A stretch of DNA of 64,000 nt from Glebionis coronaria (taxonomy: Eukaryota; Streptophyta; Magnoliopsida; Asterales; Asteraceae), in the NCBI GenBank assembly GCA_025667525.1, contig CM046877.1:297472364-297536363 (forward strand), written 5' to 3'. The position numbers were made by a program, and so were the translations under genes. The notes beneath the pieces were generated by a model that searched no databases, was not told the DNA's origin, and saw only the letters and a program-made list of their open reading frames with translations. Of this stretch, positions 52,388 through 63,180 are shown in pieces. How positions within the stretch are numbered: position 1 is the stretch's first letter; each line of letters begins with the position of its first letter.

Positions 52388-54907
52388 CCAGTCACTGGGT
52401 GGAGAGTTTGTATAGATTACCGTAAGTTGAATAATGCCACATCTAAAGATCACTTCCCACTACCTTTCATTGATCAAATAGTTGAGAAGCTTTCTGGTAA
52501 GAAGTTCTATTGCTTCCTGGATGGGTACTCCGGTTATAATCAAATACCCATCCATCCTGATGACCAGGCCAAAACTACGTTTACGTGTCCATATGGGACG
52601 TTTGCATTTCGAAGAATGCCTTTTGGCCTGTGTAATGCACCCGCTACCTTTCAGCGGTGTATGATGAGTATCTTTTCTGACATGGTTGGAGAATCTGTAG
52701 AGATATTTATGGATGATTTCTCCATCTTTGGTCAATCCTTTGAAAGCTGCCTTGATCAGCTTGAAAGTGTGTTAAAAAGATGCACTGAAACTAATTTGGT
52801 GCTTAGTTGGGAGAAGAGCCATTTTATGGTTCGAGAGGGAATTGTGCTAGGGCATGTTGTGTCTGAAAAAGGGTTTGAGGTTGACCGTGCCAAAGTTCAA
52901 GTAATTTCAACCCTTCCTCCTCCCACTACCGTCAAAGGTGTGCGTTCTTTTCTTGGTCATGCCGGGTTCTATCGGCGATTTATTAAAGATTTTAGTGCAA
53001 TATCAAAGCCTCTTTGCAATCTACTCTTAAAAGATGCACGCTTTGACTTTAATGAATCATGTATTCAAGCATTCAACATGCTTAAGCAAAAGCTTGTAGA
53101 AGCCCCTATTCTGCAATCACCTGATTGGTCGAAGCCTTTCGAGATCATGTGTGATGCGAGTGATTATGCCGCTGGGGCGGTTCTAGGACAGCGGGTCGAT
53201 AAGAAGCCCGTTGTGATCTTTTATGCTAGTAAGACTTTTTCAGAAGCTCAAATGAATTACACTACTACTGAAAAAGAGTTGTTAGCCGTGGTTTTTGCTC
53301 TTGATAAGTTTAGGTCATATATTTGGGGGCATTCTAAGGTGATAGTATTTTCAGATCATAGTGCCTTAAGACATTTGTTGACTAAGAAAGAGACAAAATC
53401 GAGGTTGCTTAGGTGGATTTTGCTTTTACAGGAATTTAATCTAGAAATTCGGGATAAAAAGGGGTCAGAAAATGTAGTTGCCGACCATTTGTCTAGAATT
53501 ATCCCTCCGCCGTTCAACCCTTCTGACGTAATTAAGGAAAGCTTTCCGGATGAAAGCTTATTTGAGGTTTCTAAGGTTCCTTGGTACGCAAATATAGTTA
53601 ATTACCTAGCTGTTAAAAAGCTTCCGGATTTTTGGTCCAAACAACAAAGAAAATACTTCTTCTCTCAGTTGAAGCATTATTTTTGGGAGGATCCGGAGCT
53701 ATATAAGGTATGTGCTGACCAAGTTGTTAGGAGATGTGTTCCTGACCATGAGTATATGGACATATTGGCTCATTGCCATTCTTATGCATGTGGTGGTCAC
53801 TATGGTGCTACGAAAACTGGGCATAAAGTCCTGCAAAGCGGTTTCTTTTGGCCGACTATCTTCAAGGATGCCCAGTCTTTTGTAAAAGCATGTATTCGTT
53901 GCCAACAAGTTGGAGGGATTTCAAGGCGTGATCAAATGCCTATGAATCCCATACTCGTTGTTGAGATCTTTGACGTGTGGGGTATTGACTTTATGGGACC
54001 ATTCCCCACTTCACATGGCAATGTTTACATTTTAGTGGCAGTTGATTATGTGTCTAAGTGGGTAGAGGCTGAGGCGACTAGAACAAATGACCATAGTGTA
54101 GTTCTTAAGTTTGTTAAGAAGAATATCTTTGCTAGACATGGAATTCCTAAGGCTATCATTAGTGATGGGGGTTCCCACTTTAAGAACTTTAAATTTGGGA
54201 AATTACTGAAACACTATGGAGTTAATCATAGGATAGCTACCCCTTATCACCCACAGACTAGTGGACAGGTGGAAGTATCTAATAGGGAGATTAAGCGAAT
54301 CTTAGAAAAGACCGTTCGTAGTGATAGGAAAGATTGGTCCTTGAGGTTAGATGATGCTTTGTGGGCATATAGAACGGCTTTTAAGACTCCTATTGGTATG
54401 TCACCGTACAAGTTGGTATATGGCAAGGCGTGTCATTTACCGGTTGAGATAGAGCATAGGGCTGAATGGGCGATTAAGACCGTTAATCTGGATTTAGAGA
54501 AAGCGGGTAGTTCTAGGAAACTTCAATTATCTGAACTAGATGAGATTAGACGTGATGCTTATGAGAGTTCTAGGATTTATAAGGAGAAAACCAAAGCTTT
54601 TCATGATCGACACATCACCAAGAAGTCCTTCTTGGTTGGTCAAAAAGTTTGGTTATTCAATGCTAGACTTAAGCTTTTTCCTGGAAAATTGAGAAGTAAA
54701 TGGACGGGTCCATACATAGTGACTCAAGTATCTCCATACGGAGCCATTGAAATAAAAAATATGGTGGGTGGAGAGCCTTTTAAAGTTAATGGACACCGTT
54801 TAAAGCCGTATGTTGAGTTGGAGAGTGATCAGATGGAAACGGTGGATGTGGTTTACTTGGAACCAATCCAACCGTCTCAATATCTCATACGAGTTATGTC
54901 TGGCTGA
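52388..54907 (+). CDS. Reverse transcriptase, RNase H and integrase (C)
   Basis: This is the rest of the single gag-pol frame, open to TGA 54905-54907; there is an internal ATG at 52427, but translation would normally come from the polyprotein. [36 protein letters not shown], catalytic FMDD with the Asp pair at 52712-52717. RNase [14 protein letters not shown] near 53150, [33 protein letters not shown] near 53475. Integrase: HHCC zinc site ([10 protein letters not shown]...CIRCQQ, about 53775-53915), then the catalytic acidic residues in [16 protein letters not shown] and [10 protein letters not shown] (about 53980-54290). A C-terminal GPY-like region ([12 protein letters not shown], about 54695-54730) follows. 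All motifs look functional; the lesion is upstream. No envelope-like ORF follows. Confidence 0.93.
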   Translation, partial: PVTGWRVCIDYRKLNNATSKDHFPLPFIDQIVEKLSGKKFYCFLDGYSGYNQIPIHPDDQAKTTFTCPYGTFAFRRMPFGLCNAPATFQRCMMSIFSDMVGESVEIFMDDFSIFGQSFESCLDQLESVLKRCTETNLVLSWEKSHFMVREGIVLGHVVSEKGFEVDRAKVQVISTLPPPTTVKGVRSFLGHAGFYRRFIKDFSAISKPLCNLLLKDARFDFNESCIQAFNMLKQKLVEAPILQSPDWSKPFEIMCDASDYAAGAVLGQRVDKKPVVIFYASKTFSEAQMNYTTTEKELLAVVFALDKFRSYIWGHSKVIVFSDHSALRHLLTKKETKSRLLRWILLLQEFNLEIRDKKGSENVVADHLSRIIPPPFNPSDVIKESFPDESLFEVSKVPWYANIVNYLAVKKLPDFWSKQQRKYFFSQLKHYFWEDPELYKVCADQVVRRCVPDHEYMDILAHCHSYACGGHYGATKTGHKVLQSGFFWPTIFKDAQSFVKACIRCQQVGGISRRDQMPMNPILVVEIFDVWGIDFMGPFPTSHGNVYILVAVDYVSKWVEAEATRTNDHSVVLKFVKKNIFARHGIPKAIISDGGSHFKNFKFGKLLKHYGVNHRIATPYHPQTSGQVEVSNREIKRILEKTVRSDRKDWSLRLDDALWAYRTAFKTPIGMSPYKLVYGKACHLPVEIEHRAEWAIKTVNLDLEKAGSSRKLQLSELDEIRRDAYESSRIYKEKTKAFHDRHITKKSFLVGQKVWLFNARLKLFPGKLRSKWTGPYIVTQVSPYGAIEIKNMVGGEPFKVNGHRLKPYVELESDQMETVDVVYLEPIQPSQYLIRVMSG

Positions 54908-56598
54908 AGACGGTAAACTTAGCGCTTCGCGGGAGGCAACCCGTGGTTTGTGGAACTTTGTGGGTGTGTTCACTACAAACCCTCACGAGATAAAACTCGT
55001 CCAGTCGGGCTATCGAGTGGTTTAAAGGCTTGTTGCATACGCTAAATGCAACCGTGATTCCTACGAAAGTGAGTTAGGTTTTTGTTTTTTGTGTGAGTTT
55101 GTCAAATTGATTTTTAACCAAAATTTCAATTTAAAGTTTTTGCATTAGGGACAATGCAACGCTTTAAGTTGAGGGGGGGGGGGGGGGGGGTTGGCACATG
55201 TGTTACATGTTTCTGTGTGAAATTTTGGTCAAAATGGGTTAAAATGTGATTTTTGGGAAAAATTGAAAAATTTAAAAATTTTACATCACGTTATAAGAGT
55301 CTTGTGCTAATTAGATGTGGAAGTTTCTTCTACATATATGTTTGTTGAGTGTTTGCAGATTCTGAAGATTAGCTTGTGGATGATTTATTGGAGCAAGCTA
55401 GAGGATTTGGCCGAAATTATCAGGTGCACCCGATTTCATTGTTTAATTTGGTTATTAATTTGATTTGATTGTTTGCATGTAGTTAGGCATATGTATAATT
55501 TAGATGATCAAACCACGCCGGTTGAATTCCCTCTACTTACTTTTGCGTAGATCGAGTAGAAAGTTTGAATAAATAATATGAAATATAGTAATGTAATAGT
55601 TGGGTTAGGACATTTAAAATTGATCTTATTCGGCTCGTCACCCGCGCACGGTGGCCTTAGAAAAGAGTTGGAGAACTGTCATAATTATTGGTGGTAGTCA
55701 TATGCTGGGCTTGCCTATCTGATTTGTCACCCGCGCAAGGTGATACTTTAGTTGTTAGCATGGGTCAGACGCCAATTTTTGTATGATGGATAGCATTGCA
55801 CTTAGCTGAGACAATTTTATGTGAAATAACCCAATCCTTGTATTATTGTAATGAAATTAAAAAGATTAGTTTAATTTAGTGCATTGTATAATTATACTAT
55901 GTGGTAGATAATTCCATCATGTGATGTACCAGTAGGCACGAAGTATAACTGTTCCCATTTAAATAAACAGACTTAATTAACCGGTTCTCATGTGCTAATG
56001 TGTCGTAGTATGCACCTATAAGATAGATATTCATTTTTCTGAATAATTGGTCTTTATATCAACCTTAAAAGGAGTGTATAAAGCGTTCGGGATGACTTGT
56101 ATAAGAAACGGTCTCGAATGGCTAAGAAAGAGAGAGCTTATGTGTGATGTGAAAAAGTGAAAAAAAAATGTGAAAAGAAAAAAAAATGATGAGAAAAAAG
56201 TGGAAGTATGTAAGCTAAAGTATGATGGCTTATGATGTGCTCTTATGCTATAAAAACTCCAACGTTATAAAAGGTGTACGATATTCTCACCTCTTGTTTT
56301 AGATTAATGTTTATATTGATTATAGGTGTGTAATAGGTACGTTGGCCACATGGTTAATTATATGAAATATAAAGTAAATGGAATCAATGGGAATGGTTAT
56401 GCTAAGTGTTTAAGAAGGACAAAAATATTGGTAATCATTTTTGGGTTATTTGTCATATAGGATGGTTATTAATGTATTAGGTTGAATGTGATTTTTTTGA
56501 TTAAATTTCAATAGTATGATTAAAAATTATGAAATTAACATGCTTTTATATTTTTATTTTATTTTTACACGAGACGGTAAAAGTTAAGTTGAGGGGAG
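54908..56598 (+). other. 3' non-coding region of C
   Basis: In order: hairpin CGGG-AGGCAA-CCCG (54930-54943); stem-loop TTGCATT...AATGCAA (55140-55159); internal polypurine copy AAGTTGAG with an 18-G run (55173-55190). Two CACC-CGCGCAn-GGTG hairpins lie at 55639-55653 and 55728-55742. A purine-rich AAAAAGTG/AAAAATGTG stretch (56145-56205) and the terminal polypurine tract (56588-56598) follow. No ORF of note. Confidence 0.7.
54930..54943 (+). other. 3' hairpin CGGG-AGGCAA-CCCG (C)
   Basis: It lies 22 bases past the pol stop, after AGCGCTTCG. It has the same loop as in A and B although the LTRs are unrelated. Confidence 0.7.
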
Positions 56599-57961
56599 TT
56601 AATCGGTGTATTTTGCATACACCTCATAGCATGTTAATTTAGTATATTTATATATTTATTTTTTCGTTATATATGTACTTTGAGTGTGTTTTGTGATTAT
56701 ATAGGTTAAGGGCGAAATGGAATAAAATGACCGCTTTAATTAATTTTTTGGAGAAAAGACATTGTGAGCGCCGATGAATGAAGAAAAAAATATTGAAGAA
56801 AAAGATTTGAGCGGGTCGCAATATTTTCGGTCATCTTTTATTTGCCGGGCTTCGTTTGAGCAATTATTGGTGCTGAGTTATTTTTTTATTGGGCCAAAGT
56901 TATTATATCCCAAAAGATTAAATAAAAAAAAATGACTTGGGCCCAATAACCACCGACCTAAGACAAGTATATATAGAGGGACGGTGGACACATCTTGGAG
57001 GGGACACAATTGGAAGAGATATAAAAAAGGTGCGATTATTTTTGGGGAAAAAAAAGTGGGGATCTTGTTAGTCACAATTCAAAAGAAAAAAAAAAGAGAA
57101 GTCAAAGGTCATTAATTATTGATTGAGACAGTGAGGTATCAAACAACCAAATATCAAAAAGATTGAGAGGAAAATCAATTTTGGTGGGTTGCATTTTTTT
57201 TCTTTTATCGACAGCTGCAATAGATATATATAAAAAAATGATGGTTGATACGCAGCGGGTCGAGTACATTGCGATGTCCGGCTAATTTTGTTGTAATTCC
57301 TTCCGGTAACTTTATTTATGGTTTGATCATTACTTTTGGATTATCATATTTTTATTACAAAGATTTATAATTTATTTATAAATTATTTTTATCAGTTTGA
57401 TATTATGTTTAATTATTTGTGTTAGACAATTTATTGTTAGTTAACGATTCATACTTATTTTATTTAGTAAAAAAAAAAAGATGGTCGTATAATCAACATA
57501 AGTTGTACCTAAATAAATTGTTAAAACATAAGTATTGGTTGGATTAATATAAGATTTATTATTGCAAGTCGTTGATGAACATAATAAATGCCGACATTAA
57601 TTCATTCATATTAAATTAAAATAATCTTTGTAATCGGTTCTAAAAAGTTTCAATAATCCATAAGTGTGACCAACCATAAATATTAGGAGCTGGAAGGGAT
57701 TGCATTTTTCTTTTAATTGTTTACATCTTTATTTTATTTTTCTAGCTTTACTATTAGTTTAATAATAATTTTAATATTTAATCCGCATTTTTATTATTAG
57801 AAGTATTTTAGTTGTTAGATTTCAAAACCAAAACCTTTATTGATCAGTGATCACCTCAAAACTTAAACTAAAACCACATAGTCCTCGTGGATCGATACCC
57901 ATTTACCCTATCTAATATAAGGTAATTAGGTTTATTTTTGACCGGTACTTCGACGCCGATC
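56599..57961 (+). repeat. Second full LTR of C
   Basis: It is 1,363 bp, about 99% identical to 47719-49082, and preceded by the polypurine tract. It is followed by AAAATTTG (57962-57969), the same bases that follow the 5' LTR before the primer site. Confidence 0.93.
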
Positions 57962-57970
57962 AAAATTTGA

Positions 57971-58859
57971 ACAATTCAAAAGAAAAAAAAAAAGAAGTCA
58001 AAGGTCATTAATTATTGATTGAGACAGTGAGGTATCAAACAACCAAATATCAAAAAGATTGAGAGGAAAATCAATTTTGGTGGGTTGCATTTTTTTTCTT
58101 TTGTCGACAGCTGCAATAGATATATATAAAAAAATGATGGTTGATACGCAGCGGGTCGAGTACATTGCGATGTCCGGCTAATTTTGTTGTAATTCCTTCC
58201 GGTAAATTTATTTATGGTTTGATCATTACTTTTGGATTATCATATTTTTATTACAAAGATTTATAATTTATTTATAAATTATTTTTATCAGTTTGATATT
58301 ATGTTTAATTATTTGTGTTAGACAATTTATTGTTAGTTAACGATTCATACTTATTTTATTTAGTAAAAAAAAAAAAAGATGGTCGTATAATCAACATAAG
58401 TTGTACCTAAATAAATTGTTAAAACATAAGTATTGGTTGGATTAATATAAGATTTATTATTGCGAGTCGTTGATGAACATAATAAATGCCGACATTAATT
58501 CATTCATATTAAATTAAAATAATCTTTGTAATCGGTTCTAAAAAGTTTCAATAATCCATAAGTGTGACCAACCATAAATATTAGGAGCTGGAAGGGATTG
58601 CATTTTTCTTTTAATTGTTTACATCTTTATTTTATTTTTCTAGCTTTACTATTAGTTTAATAATTATTTTAATATTTAATCCGCATTTTTATTATTAGAA
58701 GTATTTTAGTTGTTAGATTTCAAAACCAAAACCTTTATTGATCAGTGATCACCTCAAAACTTAAACTAAAACCACATAGTCCTCGTGGATCGATACCCAT
58801 TTACCCTATCTAATATAAGGTAATTAGGTTTATTTTTGACCGGTACTTCGACGCCGATC
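57971..58859 (+). repeat. Third, 5'-truncated LTR of C
   Basis: It is 889 bp, corresponding to 48194-49082, and ends at the ACATG duplication. Together with the leftover leader bases it indicates an LTR-internal-LTR unit from which the internal region and part of the last LTR were deleted. Confidence 0.92.
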
Positions 58860-58864
58860 ACATG
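58860..58864. repeat. Target-site duplication of C (right), ACATG
   Basis: Pairs with 47714-47718. The G LTR resumes here. Confidence 0.88.
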
Positions 58865-59993
58865 TTAGTTTTTATTAAATAGGACACCATTTGTCCCGCT
58901 TGTTTGTTTATTGATTTTGGACCCGAATGATTGAATGACCCGATTGTATGACCCGATAAATGATTAAAGGACCCGATAGATGAAATTAAATGGATTATTA
59001 AAGTTAGGTTATGTCACTAAAAGTCCCATTAGCATGAATTGTGAACTACCGGGATTTGGTAGACGCTTATGCATTTAATAGTACTATTTGGGGACGATCA
59101 CCCCAGTTCGCGCCTTGACGGTTGATCCCCGTCGTGCCACATTGATTGGTAAGCGAATTTATGTATGAGAAGATTTCCATAGCGTGACCTTTGTGACGAC
59201 ACGCTACTTTAGATGGGCAAAATTTGTATCGGGTTAGCTACCCGTTGTTGGTTTAGTAAGGTAACAATGTCATGCGGCTTATAATAATCCAAAACTAACG
59301 AAATACTACTAGACGCTCCGAAGTACGATGTATTGCCTGACTATCAATACTGGGTCATACTATTGATATTATGTTTGTGTTTTGGTTTTCATAACCATAT
59401 TCATATAACGGTTTTTATTTGATTTTATACGACGTCATAAGACGTATCGTATGATGTTTTTACGACATTGGCTCGTATACTGATTTTTAAGGCAAATGCC
59501 TATATTATGATTTTCGATGAGGATTTGTATAAAATGACTTTGGCTATTTTATGGCCTATTACAAAGATTTGTATAAAATGATTTTGGCTATTTTACGGCC
59601 TATTACAATGATTTGTACGAATTGATTTTCGGTACTAATTTTTTTACCAAAGTTTTATTGATGGAATTTATTAAACTCTATGAATTCACTCGGCGTTATC
59701 GCTGACCTTTTCTTTAACATGTTTTATCTCAGGTACTTGAAGGTAATTCTCGGGAAGACAACAAGAATTCATGGCCCGCACTTAAACAATAATTTCCATT
59801 CAAATACTTTGTAAAACTTTGTATGAAATAATATGACTTGGGACCGATGTAACTTTGATATTTATGAATGGAAATGCTTTTATTATTAAATGACACGATT
59901 TTTATGCGTTGTCTATGATGTGAGTAATGTGCTATCCCGTAACACCAACGAGTCTTCTGCCGTACTGAGTTGTATAAATTTGGGGGTGTTACA
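58865..59993 (+). repeat. 5' LTR of G, second part
   Basis: It ends GGGGGTGTTACA three bases before the primer site. It contains a 44-bp tandem duplication (59522-59565 and 59566-59609, with a partial third unit). Confidence 0.75.
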
Positions 59994-59996
59994 GTT

Positions 59997-60009
59997 TGGT
60001 ATCAGAGCT
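59997..60009 (+). other. Primer-binding site, initiator tRNA-Met type (G)
   Basis: TGGTATCAGAGCT follows the LTR end by three bases. It is the usual site of plant chromovirus-like and copia elements. Confidence 0.88.
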
Positions 60010-62629
60010 CTCGTTATAGAGAACGAAAGATTTTTAAAACTAAGGTTTTGAATAAAACATTTCAAAATCTTTTTACTAAAAACATTTTTCTAAAAATGTC
60101 TAAAAATCTTTTGACTATAACGGTGCCGAAGAATTCCCGAGTTACCGACAAGGCCAAGACTGAGAAGTGTTATTTTAATATATATAACTTGGATTATATA
60201 TATATATGATGTAATTTTATTACATGATTGTTTGATGATTATTTTGATTTTTATACGAGGTATTTATACGACGTAGATTGTCACAAGTAACCCTAAATCC
60301 CCTAGTAAATTAATCGAAGCTATTCTCGTAGGAATTCTAGCTATTCTTGATCTAAACCAAGTTGTGGATATTTATCATCCCAACAAATGGTTGATATTCG
60401 TAGAATTGTAGATATTAGTTGATTGTGATATTGAAAAATAATTGGCGAGATTAAATCTGATATCGATGCCATGACGATCTTTCCTTATAGAGTGGAGTTT
60501 GACAAAACGTTATCACCTAGAAAGATGTCATCTGATTCGTTGTCATCCAATTCTTAAATTTGAAATCGAAAGGGTGAATGTTGCACTTGAGGCTGTTATT
60601 GGAACCATTACCCGAAAGCCTCATGCCACTAATACCTTTCCGAGAAGTCTAGTTGAATGATCAAGTCATTTCATACTAGTGACTCATTTGATGATTGTTG
60701 TTGTAAGAGCTATAGGATTGGAAATTAAGTATTGATCATATCGAGCTTTTATTGCCTTTACAAGGCCGAAAAATAAGATTGAAAGTATTGGAGAATGAGG
60801 TAGAATATCGCATTGAGTATAAAATTGGTTAAAACTTGAATAAAGTAAGATTTAACCCGTATGGAATATGAGATTGATAAGAGCAAATTATTAAGTCATG
60901 TGATTGAATTATGAGGTTTTAAATGATCGTTAGTTCGTGTTAAAGGTTGTTCCTAGACCATTGTCCCCTAACGAGGATGCCCAGTGTCCAAGAAATAAAT
61001 TAAAGAAATCTTCTTCTGAATTGAGACCTATGGATCTTCTGGGACATGTGGAACACCTAATGACTCTTGTAGATTAGTATTCATTGTGGTATCTTTTAAG
61101 AATCCCTAACTTAACTGAGATATCAGTTGGTAGGATGAGTTCTGAGAATTGTATGACATAGTGACACGTAATGTGTTACGGTACAATTTTGACTTGTTTG
61201 TGATTAATGAAAAGACTACCTTTGATTGCTAAATCCTACATGTATCGATGTTATCTATCTTTATTACTTCATCCTAATGTTCGCATTAGTGATGCAACCA
61301 TTGAACAAGTACTCATCTTGAATTGAGTTACGTTGCGGATTATTCTCTTTGTATTCCTGAGTGCCATCAAGGTCACGAACCTCATGATTATTTGGCTAAG
61401 CTCATTTCCTATCATATCGTTGTTAGTTCTTGGTGAACAACTTTTCATCACTCTTTTGCAGATCACTCATTGTTTTTATAAGACAAAACCGTATCCCTTG
61501 AGAAAAATTGAATTTTCATCACTATAAGGATTATTCAAAGTGAGATTTATAAGTGATTGATATCAAAATGAAGTTGTTTACGAGACGCTTTAGAAAATTT
61601 AACTGTTTCCATAACAAAGAAAATCATTGTAAATTTATTTTTGATTCTTATTTAAGAATTAAGCATGAAAATGTTTTTATAAATATGATGATAAAATTTT
61701 GACGAACTGAGTATTGCATCGTTAATCTTGAAATTGTATATAGTTGCGCGCCTACATACAATTTGGAATGGACCATGCAAGACTGATTAGTAGTCACCAT
61801 AAAATTATTAACAAACGCTGAATTTTCATTGAAGATTGTGAAAGATTAAATTTTATGAGATCTGCAAGAAGCGAAAATAAGGACATATTGTTAGGGACAC
61901 CTACATATGTGCCTGTAGCATCTATTCTTCTGAGTCGAATTTACTCATCTGTGGAAATTGTCTTATTTGACAATTGACAATCCTTTCTTATCCAATTCTC
62001 CCGTAGTGAGATTCTTAGGAAAAGTATCTGATTACCGAGTGTCGATGCCCGACTGGATGTATTGACGTTCCTATCATTTCTTTTGATTTGGTTTCATTTG
62101 AATGACCTGGGTAACGATCCGAGGAGCTTTCGAATGCGTACTCAAATTATGAAAACATGGGATATATTCATATTTGTTAAATGTTTTCGTCTGTATCTGA
62201 TTTGAAATTCTCTCGCATAGATTATGCGTTGACCTTACTCTGTTAATAGTAGTTGTGTATCCTAATATCCCTGAATTTGTGAAGGATTATGAATTATTAT
62301 TAATCTTTTGAGAAGTTCACATCTTATCGACGGCAATAAAACTGAAAAGTTGATAGTGCCAGTAGAAGGATTGATTGATTATGACATGACGACATTGTCT
62401 TAATTGATGGGAACTCGAGTAGAATTCCCTAAATGATAAGATGTTGATTATCAAAAGTGATCTAAATAATTCTTGATGGATGACTATATCCTGTATTAAG
62501 ACTTGAAATTATACCATGAATGGTTGTGAATTAGTCATAGATATTGTAATCTAGAAGAAACCTAATATGAATTCATTAAAAGATGTTTATGTTATCTAAA
62601 CTTTAGTAAGTATTTGTTGATGGTGAATT
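60010..62629 (+). other. Decayed gag/protease region of G
   Basis: By position this should hold gag and protease, but no frame longer than about 80 codons or clear motif could be found. It is scrambled by point changes and deletions. A short TA microsatellite lies at about 60195-60208. Confidence 0.45.
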
Positions 62630-63180
62630 ACCTAGACTTTTGCCATTAAGGCAAGTTGAAATTAGTATTGATTATATTCCCGGTGCTGCACTTGTGGCGT
62701 GTGCACTGTACGTCAGCACCATCTAAATTAAAGGAATTTCCGTACAACTGAGAGAGTTGTCGGAGAAAGATTTTATTATACCAAGCCTGTCATCCTGAAG
62801 AGCTATGGTGTTATCATTCCTTATATTTATAGATTACCGTGACTGAGTAAATTGACAATCGAAAACGATATCCATAACTCGAAATGGAAGATTTGTTCGA
62901 TCATTTACAAGATTCTAGTGTATGTTTTAAATATTTGATCCACGGCATGGTTATCATCAAATTCGCATATGCGAAAAATATTATCTATTCCAATCACCAC
63001 ATCCGGTACTTGTAATGAACATTACGAGTTTCACGTGATGTCGATTGGATTGACCAATGCACATGTAGCATTCATAAATTTGATGAATCACGTGTGTAGG
63101 CTGTAATTTGATAAATTGATGCTCGTGATCATTAAGGACCATTTGTTTGCTTTAAGAATAAGAAGGAGTTAGAAAGTAAC
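62630..63180 (+). pseudogene. Chromovirus-like reverse transcriptase remnant (G)
   Basis: Pieces of a gypsy RT can be read in shifting frames. LPLRQVEISIDYIPGA is near 62641-62690 and QLRELSEKDFIIPS near 62745-62790. DPRHGYHQIRI, the counterpart of DLRSGYHQIRV, is near 62937-62972. MSIGLTNAHVAFINLMNHVC, the counterpart of the MPFGLTNAPAAFMDLMNRVC block, is near 63038-63098. Stops and frameshifts occur every 20-40 codons and the YVDD/FIDD region is destroyed (about 63120-63140). Confidence 0.72.

Larger units (their letters stand above)
47719..58859 (+). mobile_element. Athila-like Ty3/gypsy element C with full gag-pol and a third partial LTR
   Basis: It is flanked by ACATG (47714-47718 and 58860-58864). 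The 5' LTR is 47719-49082, the primer site 49089-49105, gag-pol 49244-54907, a 1.7-kb 3' region, polypurine tract GTTGAGGGGAG (56588-56598) and LTR 56599-57961. Eight leader bases and a partial third LTR (57971-58859) follow. By eye the two full LTRs differ at about 9-10 sites (about 0.7%). This is the only element here with a nearly complete set of enzymes. Confidence 0.95.

Noticed and set aside
56878..57075. Small minus-strand ORF in the second C LTR
   Set aside because: It lies entirely in LTR sequence, is not kept open in the other LTR copy and shows no motif.
60170..60210. TA-rich microsatellite considered as a regulatory site
   Set aside because: It is a short simple repeat in decayed sequence with nothing to support a function.
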